Source: Marinobacterium sp. (GTDB lineage: Bacteria; Pseudomonadota; Gammaproteobacteria; Pseudomonadales; Balneatricaceae). Taken from it: DNA of 64,000 bases. The stretch is taken from the NCBI GenBank assembly GCA_025800125.1, contig JAOXSF010000041.1:17323-81322 (forward strand), read 5' to 3'. Position 1 is the stretch's first letter. Each line of letters starts with the position of its first letter. Below the pieces are notes generated by a model. That model saw nothing but the letters and a program-made list of their open reading frames with translations. It searched no databases and had not been told where the DNA came from. Shown one piece after another: positions 18,927 to 28,102 of the stretch. The translations under genes and the position numbers were made by a program.

Positions 18927-19252
18927 GTGTCGCGGTGGAATTTTGCGGTTGTTAAACGGGTGTTTAAGACTTGATAAACTGCATAACGATTGAATTTGGC
19001 AGCCCGTTAGTCGTATCAGGCAGGCTGTGACACTGACTGAAGCTGAGGGGCGTTAATGGCTTGCCCCTGTACGCCAGCAGCCGTAGTGACTGGCTGTCAG
19101 TTCCCGCTGGCGGTATTCAACCCGATTTTTCAGCGTTTCCAGAATGTATAAGGTTGTCTGGAAAAGCCCACATTTACTTAAAAGCTCGAACGCATACCGG
19201 CCTGGCGCTATAAGTGATCAGTCGTATGCGCTTACCGGAGACAAGGCGGCGG

Positions 19253-20191
19253 ATGAGTCAGCAATTCAAGCATATAACCGTACTGCTGGAAGAAGCAGTG
19301 CAGGCACTGGTACAGAATCCGAACGGTTTCTACATTGATGGTACCTTCGGACGTGGCGGCCACAGTGCGCTGGTGCTGGAGCAGCTGTCTGATGCAGGCC
19401 GCCTGATGGCAATTGATAAAGACCCTCAGGCAATCGCCCATGCAGGCGAACGTTTTGCTGACGAGCCGCGCTTCTCTATTGAGCATGGTTCTTTTGCTCA
19501 GTTGCAGGAATTTGTTGAAGCGCGTGGTTTGCAGGGCAAAGTTGACGGTGTGCTACTTGACCTCGGCGTTTCCTCCCCGCAGCTGGATGACCCGGAGCGT
19601 GGTTTCAGCTTTACCCATGATGGCCCGCTGGATATGCGTATGGACACCTCTTCGGGTGAAAGCGCTGCGCAATGGTTGGCCCATGCGGATGAAAAAGAAA
19701 TAGCCGATGTACTCTATACCTATGGTGAAGAACGCCATGGCCGTCGTATGGCACGGGCTATCGTAATGGAGCGTGAAGAAAATCCGTTTACCACCACTAA
19801 ACACCTGGCAGATGTGGTCAGCGAAGCCAATAAAAGCTGGGAAAAAGGCAAGCATCCAGCAACACGCGCTTTTCAGGGTATTCGTATTCATATCAACCGT
19901 GAGCTGGAAGATGTTGAAGCGGTGCTGGACCAGGCGCTGGAAATGCTGGCCGTGGGCGGGCGTTTGGTGGTGATCAGTTTCCACTCGCTGGAAGATCGTA
20001 TTGTTAAGCGCTTTATTCGTAAACACGTCAAAGGCGATGATCACTTGCCACCGGGTATTCCTGTGACACAGGATATGTTGCGCCAGCGCCTGAAAGCGGA
20101 AGGTAAGGCCGTGAAAGCCGGGCAGGTTGAGCTGGCCGATAACCCGCGTGCCCGTAGCGCGGTGATGCGTATCGCAACCAAAACAGCCTGA
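19253..20191 (+). CDS. rsmH: 16S rRNA (cytosine-1402-N4)-methyltransferase RsmH
   Basis: This 312-residue enzyme methylates N4 of C1402 in 16S rRNA, the same base whose ribose is methylated by RsmI. The S-adenosylmethionine motif [14 protein letters not shown] lies near residue 35, followed by [20 protein letters not shown] and [15 protein letters not shown]. The ATG at 19253 ([16 protein letters not shown]) gives the canonical N-terminus; a longer frame from 19214 adds 13 unrelated residues. It is the first gene of the dcw cluster here. Its stop overlaps the ftsL start (TGATG), indicating translational coupling. Confidence 0.96.
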   Translation: MSQQFKHITVLLEEAVQALVQNPNGFYIDGTFGRGGHSALVLEQLSDAGRLMAIDKDPQAIAHAGERFADEPRFSIEHGSFAQLQEFVEARGLQGKVDGVLLDLGVSSPQLDDPERGFSFTHDGPLDMRMDTSSGESAAQWLAHADEKEIADVLYTYGEERHGRRMARAIVMEREENPFTTTKHLADVVSEANKSWEKGKHPATRAFQGIRIHINRELEDVEAVLDQALEMLAVGGRLVVISFHSLEDRIVKRFIRKHVKGDDHLPPGIPVTQDMLRQRLKAEGKAVKAGQVELADNPRARSAVMRIATKTA

Positions 20192-20841
20192 TGAGAGTGC
20201 AGCTGGTGGAGTTGTATCAGCGTATGCTGGCACAGGGTTCTGTGCTGGCTGATGCTGTGCGTGCCCGGTTAGCTGGGTTACCAGTACCAACGCGTCGTCC
20301 ATTATCCGATGTTGATGTGACAGATGACAGCGCAGCTGAAGCGACTGAGCGTGGTGGGGCGACCCGGTTGCGTGGTCGCTGGTGTGATCGCCATCGTGAA
20401 ATTGCGGATATGCAGACCCCATCACCAGGTAAAGATGATGCGGCGTCCTCTCCGGCAGAGCGCACTCTTTCCTCAGACCCTTCCCCTGAGTTGCTAGCAC
20501 AACAATCCGCCGAGCATCTGACGCTTGAGGTCTATCAGCCGGTTGAAATTATTCCATTACGGCAGCTTCGCTTGAAACTGATGCTGATGGCAGTGCTGGT
20601 TGTTGCCATTATCATCTCTTGTGTCGCCGTTATTTTTTCTGCGTATGAAAACCGCCGGCTGTTTGATGAGCATCAGAAGCTGGTACAGCAGCATGATGAT
20701 CTGCAAGCTGAATGGGGGCAGTTATTGCTGGAGCAAAGTGCATGGGCAGCAACGGCGCGCATAGAGCGTACAGCGCGTGAAAAGCTGGAAATGCAGGCAC
20801 CTGCTCCAGAACAGATAGAGATGGTACAACGTGGCAACTGA
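20191..20841 (+). CDS. ftsL: Cell division protein FtsL with long N-terminal extension
   Basis: FtsL is a bitopic divisome protein that forms a complex with FtsB and FtsQ and activates FtsWI. The recognisable FtsL part is C-terminal: membrane helix at about residues 129-150, then a coiled coil (about 152-190) and the ERTAREKLEMQAP segment. At 216 residues it is about twice the usual length. The first 110 or so residues form a polar cytoplasmic extension rich in Ala, Asp, Ser and Arg without a domain I recognise. The ATG overlapping the rsmH stop supports the long form. Internal ATGs (for example at 20410) lack a good ribosome site. Confidence 0.85.
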   Translation: MRVQLVELYQRMLAQGSVLADAVRARLAGLPVPTRRPLSDVDVTDDSAAEATERGGATRLRGRWCDRHREIADMQTPSPGKDDAASSPAERTLSSDPSPELLAQQSAEHLTLEVYQPVEIIPLRQLRLKLMLMAVLVVAIIISCVAVIFSAYENRRLFDEHQKLVQQHDDLQAEWGQLLLEQSAWAATARIERTAREKLEMQAPAPEQIEMVQRGN

Positions 20842-22570
20842 TCAATCTCAGACGCAGCAGAACGCAGCAGATATGGCGGATGTCGACATCAAGGCAACCC
20901 GTAGCTGGCGGCTGTGGTTTGTGTTGTTGGCACTGCTGGCGGTGGCTGTAACCGTCGCGGGCAAAATGTTTTCGTTGAATGTTGAGAAACAGGCATTCTT
21001 GCAAAGCCAGGGTGATGCGCGCTCTGTGCGGGTCATTCAGCAGCCAGCTTATCGTGGCCTTATTCTTGATCGTCGTGGTGAGCCGCTGGCGGTCAGTGCG
21101 CCGGTAGCGACGATCTGGGCAGACCCGAAAGAGACTGAGGTTGACCATCCGGGCATGGAGCGAGTCTACCGTTATCTGGCGCTTGACCCAGTTGTCTATA
21201 AAAAGAAACTGTCCAATCGTCAAAGTCGTTTCCTCTACCTGCGCCGCCAGGTTTCGCCGGAGATCGCAGAAGCGATTCGCCAGCTGAAGATCAAAGGTAT
21301 TCATATTGATCGTGAGTATAAACGCTACTATCCGGCTGCCGAGGTTGCCAGTCATCTGGTGGGCTTTACCAATCTGGACGGTGAAGGGGCAGAAGGTATT
21401 GAGCTGGCGTATGAAGAATGGCTGGCAGCGGAACCAGGTAAAGAAGAGGTAATGAAAGATCGGCTGGGTCGCACCATTCGTCATATTCGTTCGGTCAGCG
21501 AAGCCCAGCATGGTGAGTCACTGAAACTGACTATTGATCTGCGTCTGCAATATATGGCCTATCGGGAGCTGAAAGCGGCCGTTACCTCACATAATGCTGA
21601 TGGTGGCTCGTTGGTGATGCTGGATGCTAAAACCGGCGATATTCTGGCGATGGTAAACCAGCCAGCCTATAACCCGAATGACCCGAAACAGCGTGTTTCT
21701 TCTGCGGTGCGCAACCGTGCCTTGACCGATATTCTCGAGCCTGGTTCCACTATGAAGCCGATGACGGTAGCAGCGGCGTTGATGAGTGGGAAATATAAGG
21801 TTAACAGCGAGATTGATGTTTCCCCCGGTTACCTGCGTATCAAGGGGCGTACCATCCGTGACCACCGTAACTATAAAGTACTGGATATGACCGGCATCAT
21901 CCGTAAATCCAGCAACGTGGGTACTTCGAAGCTGGCGTTAAGCCTGGATGTCGAAAGCATGCGTAATATGTTCTACAACGTGGGACTGGGGCGTGAAACC
22001 GGTGTCGGTTTTCCAGGTGAGCGCACAGGCCAGCTGCCTTATCTGAAAGAGAAACAGGTTGTGGAGCGTGCCACCATGTCCTACGGCTATGGCTTGTCTG
22101 TTACGGCTTTACAGCTGGCGCAAAGTTATCTGCCACTGGCTAACCATGGTGTTCTGCCGCAGGTCAGTATGATCAGTGGTATTGAGAAAGAGAGCCCGAT
22201 TCGGGTGATGCCGCAGGATGTTGCTGACGCTGTACTGAAAATGATGGAAACCGTTACCCAGCGCGGTGGTACGGGTACCCGGGCCGCAGTACCGGGATAC
22301 CGGGTGGGTGGTAAAACGGGTACTACCCATAAAGTAGGCGGCAGTGGTTATCTGGATGATCAGTATATGTCGGTGTTCGCCGGTATTGCGCCAATCAGTG
22401 ACCCACACCTGGTAACCGTTGTCGTGGTCGATAATCCGAAAGGACAGGAATATTACGGTGGTGAGGTGGCGGCGCCAGTGTTTAGTCGCTCGGTGGCGGG
22501 TGCGTTGCGTCTGCTTAATGTAGCACCGGATAACTGGTCCGATAAAAAGACTGCAAGCCGCAAGCAATAG
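20831..22570 (+). CDS. ftsI: Peptidoglycan D,D-transpeptidase FtsI (PBP3)
   Basis: This 579-residue septal class B penicillin-binding protein crosslinks peptidoglycan with FtsW as partner. The membrane anchor is at about residues 27-44, then a pedestal domain (RGLILDRRGEPLAVS). The transpeptidase domain has catalytic STMK at 306-309, SSN at 360-362 and KTG at 495-497. The start is a GTG overlapping the ftsL end by 11 bases, which indicates coupled translation. Gene position and motifs leave little doubt. Length and motif spacing are normal. Confidence 0.97.
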   Translation: MATDQSQTQQNAADMADVDIKATRSWRLWFVLLALLAVAVTVAGKMFSLNVEKQAFLQSQGDARSVRVIQQPAYRGLILDRRGEPLAVSAPVATIWADPKETEVDHPGMERVYRYLALDPVVYKKKLSNRQSRFLYLRRQVSPEIAEAIRQLKIKGIHIDREYKRYYPAAEVASHLVGFTNLDGEGAEGIELAYEEWLAAEPGKEEVMKDRLGRTIRHIRSVSEAQHGESLKLTIDLRLQYMAYRELKAAVTSHNADGGSLVMLDAKTGDILAMVNQPAYNPNDPKQRVSSAVRNRALTDILEPGSTMKPMTVAAALMSGKYKVNSEIDVSPGYLRIKGRTIRDHRNYKVLDMTGIIRKSSNVGTSKLALSLDVESMRNMFYNVGLGRETGVGFPGERTGQLPYLKEKQVVERATMSYGYGLSVTALQLAQSYLPLANHGVLPQVSMISGIEKESPIRVMPQDVADAVLKMMETVTQRGGTGTRAAVPGYRVGGKTGTTHKVGGSGYLDDQYMSVFAGIAPISDPHLVTVVVVDNPKGQEYYGGEVAAPVFSRSVAGALRLLNVAPDNWSDKKTASRKQ

Positions 22571-22693
22571 ATTCTGGGCGATACATCGGCCACAAATGCA
22601 GGTTCAAGTAATAAAACTAACAGCGATGGTTCTGCCAGCCCGACCGGGCGAACAGGGAAATCGGACAGAATACAGACAGGTGGATAAACGCAG

Positions 22694-24208
22694 ATGAACG
22701 GTCAGCCTCGTACCCTGAAAGAACTCCTCCCCAATCTGCCGGATGATCACGTACTGGCGGCCCTGGAGATTACCGGTGTTGAGCAGGACAGCCGTGCAAT
22801 CGGTTCCGGTGATCTGTTTATGGCGCGTAGTGGTCTGAACCATCAGGGGGCGGATTATATTGAAGCTGCTGCTCAGCAAGGTGCGGCAGCGGCGTTACTG
22901 GATGCAGAGGAATTCGCTGCGCAGGCGCCTTCGGTGCGTGATAGCTGGCCGTTACCCGTGTTGCCGGTACCCCAGCTGGCCGCTGAGCTGGGTGTGATTG
23001 CATCCCGTTTTTATGGTAAGCCGAGCAAGCAGATGCGAGTTGTCGGTATCACAGGCACGAACGGCAAAACATCCTGCTGCCACTTTATTGCTCAGGCTTT
23101 GCAAGCACTGGGCCATCGCAGCGCTGTGCTGGGGACAGTCGGTAACGGGTTTATTGGCCAGCTGAGTGAAAGCAGCCATACCACGGCTGATGCTGTCGGT
23201 TTGCAGCGTTTGCTGGCTGAGTTGCGCTGTGAAGATGCTGAAGTGGTGGTGATGGAAGTGTCCAGTCATGCGCTGGAGCAGTACCGGGTCGCCGGTGTTG
23301 AATTTGATGTGGTGCTGTTTACCAACCTCAGTCGAGACCATCTGGACTACCATGGCAGCCTGGATGCCTATGGTGAGGCTAAAGCACGGTTATTTACCGA
23401 GTGTGGTGCTGGTGCGGGAGGAATCTGGTGTGATGACGCTTTTGGCCAGACACTGTTTAACCGTCTGAGTGGCGGTGAAATGCAGCTGGTCTCGGCAGGT
23501 GAAACCGGCGCCGATATTCGAGCGGACCAGGTGGTGTTGAATGAGCAGGGTATCAGTGGTTTGTTACGCACTCCATGGGGGGCTGTGCAGCTTAACAGCC
23601 CGCTGGTGGGCGCTTTTAATCTGACCAATCTGATGTTGTCTGCGGCAGCGCTGGGGCTGTTGGATTTGGATGCTGAGGCGATTGAGCAGGGGTTGAATGC
23701 TGTAGAGCCCGTTGCCGGTCGTATGCAGCGTCTGGGTGGTGGTGAGCAGCCAATGGTGGTGGTGGATTATGCACATACCCCGGATGCGTTGCAGCAGGCT
23801 CTGAGTGCTTTGCAGAATCACTGCCAGGGTAAGTTGATCTGTGTCTTTGGCTGCGGTGGAGATCGTGACCATGGCAAGCGTGCTTTGATGGGGTCTGTGG
23901 CTGATGCGCTGGCCGACCAGCTGGTAGTGACCAGTGATAACCCACGTTCGGAAGCCCCTCACAGCATCATTGATATGGTATTGACCGGTATTTCCAGTGA
24001 TAAGCCCTGCCTCGTGGAAGCGGACCGCCAGCAGGCGATTCAGCAGGCGATAAGTAATGCTGCTGTCGGTGATATTGTGCTGATCGCAGGTAAAGGGCAT
24101 GAGACCTATCAGGAAATCAGCGGTGAACGTTTTCCGTTCTCCGATGTTGAAGTTGCACGACAGGCTTTACAGCTACAAGACGATGGCTTCACAGAGGTGC
24201 TGTCATGA
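22694..24208 (+). CDS. murE: UDP-MurNAc-tripeptide synthetase MurE (meso-DAP-adding)
   Basis: This 504-residue Mur ligase adds the third amino acid to UDP-MurNAc-L-Ala-D-Glu in the cytoplasm using ATP. The P-loop GTNGKT is at residues 121-126, followed by VMEVSSHALEQ and VVDYAHTPDAL. The DNPR motif (SDNPRSEAP, in the C-terminal domain) is the established signature for meso-diaminopimelate rather than lysine. The cell wall is therefore the Gram-negative type. A gap of 123 bp separates it from ftsI. The stop overlaps the murF start (ATGA). Confidence 0.97.
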   Translation: MNGQPRTLKELLPNLPDDHVLAALEITGVEQDSRAIGSGDLFMARSGLNHQGADYIEAAAQQGAAAALLDAEEFAAQAPSVRDSWPLPVLPVPQLAAELGVIASRFYGKPSKQMRVVGITGTNGKTSCCHFIAQALQALGHRSAVLGTVGNGFIGQLSESSHTTADAVGLQRLLAELRCEDAEVVVMEVSSHALEQYRVAGVEFDVVLFTNLSRDHLDYHGSLDAYGEAKARLFTECGAGAGGIWCDDAFGQTLFNRLSGGEMQLVSAGETGADIRADQVVLNEQGISGLLRTPWGAVQLNSPLVGAFNLTNLMLSAAALGLLDLDAEAIEQGLNAVEPVAGRMQRLGGGEQPMVVVDYAHTPDALQQALSALQNHCQGKLICVFGCGGDRDHGKRALMGSVADALADQLVVTSDNPRSEAPHSIIDMVLTGISSDKPCLVEADRQQAIQQAISNAAVGDIVLIAGKGHETYQEISGERFPFSDVEVARQALQLQDDGFTEVLS

Positions 24209-25626
24209 TTGGTCAATGGACATTGGCTGCATTACAGCAGGTGCTGGGTGAGTCGTTATCTGCATCGCTGAGAGGTGATGCCACTTTTCTGCGAGTGTGT
24301 ACCGACACTCGCACCCTGCGGCCTGGTGATCTGTTTCTGGCCCTCAGAGGGCCTAATTTTGATGGCCATCGTTTTCTCAGGCAGGCCCGTGAAGCCGGGG
24401 CGGTCGCTGCGGTGGTGGATAACTTTCAGCATGACGATTTGCCTCAATGGCAGGTATCCGATACCCGTATTGCACTGGGTCAGATTGCCCGTCTAAACCG
24501 TGAACGTTTCACCGGGCCTGTCTACGCGGTGACAGGCTCGAGTGGTAAAACGACGGTGAAAGAGATGCTGGCATGCGTACTGGCGCAAGCGTCCGGGTTG
24601 GTATCTGAACAGGCGAGCACTGCGATACTGGCGACTAAAGGTAATCTTAATAATGACATTGGTGCGCCTTTAACACTGTTATCACTCAACGATCAGCACC
24701 AGCAGGCGGTCATTGAGCTGGGGGCCAGCGCCGGAGGCGAAATTGCTTATACCGCGGCACTGGCGCAGCCGCACATTGCCATTCTCAATAATGCCATGGG
24801 TGCACATCTGGAAGGCTTTGGTTCTCTACAGGGTGTAGTGCGCGCAAAGGGTGAAATATTCTCTACGCTGACCAGGGCTGCGGATAACTGGGCCATTATC
24901 AATCTGGATGACCCAAATGCCGCTTACTGGCTGGCTCTGACAAGCGATCTTAACCGGCTGACATTTGGGGTTGATAATCATCAGGCTGATATTCAGGCCA
25001 GCAACCTGCAACTACTGAATAACGGCTGTTATCGCTTCACTCTGTTACAGGGTGAGCAGCAGGCTGAGCTTACATTGCCGGTGATGGGACGTCACATGGT
25101 AGCTAATGCGACAGCTGTAGCTGCGGCCTGTTCCGCGGGTGGGTTAAGCCTTCAGCAGGTTGCTCGGGGTCTGGAAGCGGTAACGCCAGTGCCTGGTCGG
25201 ATGTGTCCACACCAGGGGTATAATGGTGCGCTGCTGATTGACGATAGCTACAACGCTAATCCTTGTGCAGTAAAGGCAGCAATTGATGTACTGGTTGCTC
25301 TGCCTGGCCTGCGTGTTCTGGTGTTGGGTGATATGGGTGAACTGGGTGACGAGGAAGCGACCCTGCATGCTGAGGTGGGGCGCTATGCTGCCCAGCAGGG
25401 TGTTGATCGGCTACTGGCGAAAGGGCCTCTCAGTGCACATACCGTTGCAGCCTTTAATACCGTTGTTGCGGGTGCTGATGCCGCTGCGGCACAACTGACT
25501 GATAGCCATGAAGAATTGATCGATAACCTGCGAGCATTATGCAGTGCAGATTGTCGTGTACTTGTGAAAGGGTCGCGCAGTGCGGCAATGGAACGCGTTG
25601 TTGATGCGCTGACTGAAGGAGTCTGA
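24205..25626 (+). CDS. murF: UDP-MurNAc-tripeptide:D-Ala-D-Ala ligase MurF
   Basis: This 473-residue Mur ligase adds D-Ala-D-Ala to complete the UDP-MurNAc-pentapeptide. The ATP-binding P-loop is GSSGKTT at residues 111-117. Family segments include TKGNLNNDIGAPLTLL, ELGASAGGEI, LIDDSYNANP and VLGDMGELG. It overlaps murE by four bases and is followed six bases after its stop by mraY. Length and motifs are normal. Confidence 0.97.
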   Translation: MIGQWTLAALQQVLGESLSASLRGDATFLRVCTDTRTLRPGDLFLALRGPNFDGHRFLRQAREAGAVAAVVDNFQHDDLPQWQVSDTRIALGQIARLNRERFTGPVYAVTGSSGKTTVKEMLACVLAQASGLVSEQASTAILATKGNLNNDIGAPLTLLSLNDQHQQAVIELGASAGGEIAYTAALAQPHIAILNNAMGAHLEGFGSLQGVVRAKGEIFSTLTRAADNWAIINLDDPNAAYWLALTSDLNRLTFGVDNHQADIQASNLQLLNNGCYRFTLLQGEQQAELTLPVMGRHMVANATAVAAACSAGGLSLQQVARGLEAVTPVPGRMCPHQGYNGALLIDDSYNANPCAVKAAIDVLVALPGLRVLVLGDMGELGDEEATLHAEVGRYAAQQGVDRLLAKGPLSAHTVAAFNTVVAGADAAAAQLTDSHEELIDNLRALCSADCRVLVKGSRSAAMERVVDALTEGV

Positions 25627-25632
25627 TAACTC

Positions 25633-26715
25633 ATGTTATTACTATTGGCAGATTTTCTGTCGCAATATCACAGCGGCTTTGCCGTATTCCAGTACATTAC
25701 GCTGCGCGGCATCCTGGGTATCCTGACCGCATTGCTGATTTCGCTGGTGTTTGGCCCGATGCTGATTCGCCGTCTGCGTGAGCGCCAGATTGGCCAGGCA
25801 GTGCGTGATGACGGCCCGGAAAGCCATCTCAGTAAATCGGGTACGCCAACCATGGGTGGCGCGCTGATCATTCTGGCAATTGGCATCAGTACATTGTTGT
25901 GGTCAGACCTGAGCAATCGCTTTATCTGGATTGTACTGCTGGTTACATTGATTTTTGGCGCGGTGGGCTGGGTAGATGACTATCGCAAGGTCGTTGAGAA
26001 AAGCTCTCGTGGCTTGCCAGCGCGCTGGAAATACCTGTGGCAGTCTGTGGGTGGTTTTGGTGCTGCAGTTCTGCTCTATTTCACCGCGCAAAGTCCGGTT
26101 GAAACCGAGCTGCTGGTGCCTTTTATTAAAGACTTGGCGATCCCGATGGGTGGTTTTTTTATTATCTTCACTTATTTCGTGATTGTTGGTAGCTCCAATG
26201 CCGTGAATTTGACCGATGGCCTGGATGGCTTGGCGATTATGCCTACTGTGATGGTTGCGGCAGCGCTTGCTGTGTTTGCTTACGCTTCTGGCCACGCCAG
26301 TTTTGCTGAATATCTGAAAATTCCTTACGTTGCCGGTGCAGGTGAGCTGATTATTTTCTGTGGTGCAATTGTTGGTGCAGGGCTCGGTTTTCTCTGGTTT
26401 AACACCTATCCGGCTCAGGTGTTTATGGGAGATGTCGGCGCACTGGCATTGGGCGCAGCGCTGGGTGTTGTTGCCGTAATTGTACGCCAGGAGCTGATTC
26501 TGGTGATCATGGGTGGTGTTTTTGTTGCGGAAACTATCTCTGTTATTTTGCAGGTTGCTTCTTTCAAACTGACAGGCCGTCGCATTTTCCGTATGGCACC
26601 ACTGCACCATCACTTTGAGCTGAAAGGCTGGCCTGAGCCACGGGTTATCGTGCGATTCTGGATTATTACCGTGATTCTGGTGTTGATTGGTCTGGCATCT
26701 CTGAAAATCCGTTAG
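25633..26715 (+). CDS. mraY: Phospho-MurNAc-pentapeptide transferase MraY
   Basis: This 360-residue polytopic membrane enzyme (about ten helices) transfers phospho-MurNAc-pentapeptide to undecaprenyl phosphate, forming lipid I. Signature loops are visible: GTPTMGG, the aspartate motif [29 protein letters not shown] and the histidine loop [15 protein letters not shown]. Its place between murF and murD is standard. Membrane helices run over nearly the whole sequence, with a short periplasmic N-terminus. Confidence 0.98.
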   Translation: MLLLLADFLSQYHSGFAVFQYITLRGILGILTALLISLVFGPMLIRRLRERQIGQAVRDDGPESHLSKSGTPTMGGALIILAIGISTLLWSDLSNRFIWIVLLVTLIFGAVGWVDDYRKVVEKSSRGLPARWKYLWQSVGGFGAAVLLYFTAQSPVETELLVPFIKDLAIPMGGFFIIFTYFVIVGSSNAVNLTDGLDGLAIMPTVMVAAALAVFAYASGHASFAEYLKIPYVAGAGELIIFCGAIVGAGLGFLWFNTYPAQVFMGDVGALALGAALGVVAVIVRQELILVIMGGVFVAETISVILQVASFKLTGRRIFRMAPLHHHFELKGWPEPRVIVRFWIITVILVLIGLASLKIR

Positions 26716-26728
26716 GGTAGATAACGCG

Positions 26729-28102
26729 ATGGAACTGATTACAAGCGACCAACGCCGTATTATCGTTGGACTGGGGGCGACGGGTCTTTCCTGTGCCCGC
26801 CATCTGGTAGCGCGCGGCTTACCTTTTGCTGTCGTTGATAGCCGGGATAACCCGCCCGGGCTGGAACAGCTGGGCGAGATTTGTGATGGGCTTGATGTTG
26901 AGGTGCGCTGTGGCCCACTGGATGCCGATTTCCTTAGCCAGGCGGATGAGCTGATTCTAAGCCCGGGAGTGGCCAAAGCAACGCCAGCAGTTGCTCAGGC
27001 TGTCGCTGCGGGGGTAAAGCTCAGTGGTGATATTGATCTGTTCTGTCGTGAAGTAAGTGCGCCAATCATTGCCATTACCGGGGCGAATGCCAAGAGTACG
27101 GTCACTTCCCTGGTCGGTGAAATGGCCGCCTGTGCAGGTATTAATGTTGGTGTTGGCGGTAATCTGGGGTTACCAGTACTGGACCTTCTGGCACAGGGTC
27201 AACATGACTTGTACGTGCTGGAGTTGTCCAGCTTTCAGCTGGAAACGACAAATGATCTGCGGGCCAACGTAGCCACCGTGTTGAATATCAGCCCGGATCA
27301 TATGGACCGTTATGAAGATCTGAATGACTACCGCTTCACCAAACATCGTATCTATCGTGGTTGTGAACATGCGGTCTTTAACCGTGAAGATGCACTGACA
27401 GCACCGTTGTTGCCGGCTGGTACTGGCAGCAGCACGTTTGGCCTGAACAAGCCTGACCTCAAACAGTTTGGTGTACTTCGGCTCAATGGTGAAGTGATGC
27501 TGGCACAGGGGCTGGAGCCTCTTTTGTCCGTTTCTGCTATGAAACTGCGCGGTGAACATAATATAGCCAATGCACTGGCGTCACTGGCGCTGGGTGAAGC
27601 TGTTGGCTTACCAGTGGCTGCGATGCTGGAAGCATTGCAACGGTTTGCCGGGCTGGAACATCGTTGTCAGTGGGTGAGAGAACACAATGGCGTTGCCTGG
27701 TTTAATGACTCTAAAGGTACCAATGTTGGGGCAACTGTTGCAGCTCTGAACGGGTTGGGGCCAACGCTGGCTGATGATAGCCGCATTGTTTTGATTGCAG
27801 GTGGAGAGGGCAAAGGGGCTGATTTTACGCCGTTGCTGGAACCTGTAGCGCGGTATGTACGTGCTGTGGTTCTGATTGGCCGTGATGCACCGTTGATTGA
27901 AGCGGCAATGTCTGCCTCGCCAGTGTCACGATCTACACCGACCTTGCAGGTTGAAAATATGGTAAAGGCCGTACAGCAGAGCAGGCTGCAAGCGAAGCCG
28001 GGTGATATTGTGCTGCTGTCGCCTGCTTGTGCCAGCTTTGACATGTTTCGTAGTTTTGGCCATCGCGGCGATGTCTTTATGCAGGCAGTGGAGGCGCTCT
28101 GA
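26729..28102 (+). CDS. murD: UDP-MurNAc-L-alanine:D-glutamate ligase MurD
   Basis: This 457-residue Mur ligase adds D-glutamate to UDP-MurNAc-L-Ala. An N-terminal nucleotide-binding region (VGLGATGLSCARHL) binds the UDP substrate. The P-loop is GANAKST at residues 118-124, a GxNAKST form also seen in pseudomonad MurD. ELSSFQLETT and WFNDSKGTN are further family motifs. The stop overlaps the ftsW start by one base. Normal length. Confidence 0.97.
   Translation: MELITSDQRRIIVGLGATGLSCARHLVARGLPFAVVDSRDNPPGLEQLGEICDGLDVEVRCGPLDADFLSQADELILSPGVAKATPAVAQAVAAGVKLSGDIDLFCREVSAPIIAITGANAKSTVTSLVGEMAACAGINVGVGGNLGLPVLDLLAQGQHDLYVLELSSFQLETTNDLRANVATVLNISPDHMDRYEDLNDYRFTKHRIYRGCEHAVFNREDALTAPLLPAGTGSSTFGLNKPDLKQFGVLRLNGEVMLAQGLEPLLSVSAMKLRGEHNIANALASLALGEAVGLPVAAMLEALQRFAGLEHRCQWVREHNGVAWFNDSKGTNVGATVAALNGLGPTLADDSRIVLIAGGEGKGADFTPLLEPVARYVRAVVLIGRDAPLIEAAMSASPVSRSTPTLQVENMVKAVQQSRLQAKPGDIVLLSPACASFDMFRSFGHRGDVFMQAVEAL

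Larger units (their letters stand above)
18543..19252. other. Non-coding gap between thiolase remnant and rsmH
   Basis: About 710 bp with no supported gene. The start holds degenerate tandem copies of a CCTGTTTATAACC-like unit (18567-18616). The place where mraZ would normally lie contains no recognisable MraZ coding sequence. A possible promoter for the dcw cluster is listed separately. Nothing else stands out. Confidence 0.6.

Noticed and set aside
19144..19252. A possible MraZ remnant just upstream of rsmH.
   Set aside because: I read all frames in this interval and saw no MraZ-like segment.
25903..26976. A 357-codon minus-strand frame across mraY and the start of murD.
   Set aside because: Both sense genes are unambiguous. 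The antisense product has no recognisable motif and crosses the gene boundary.
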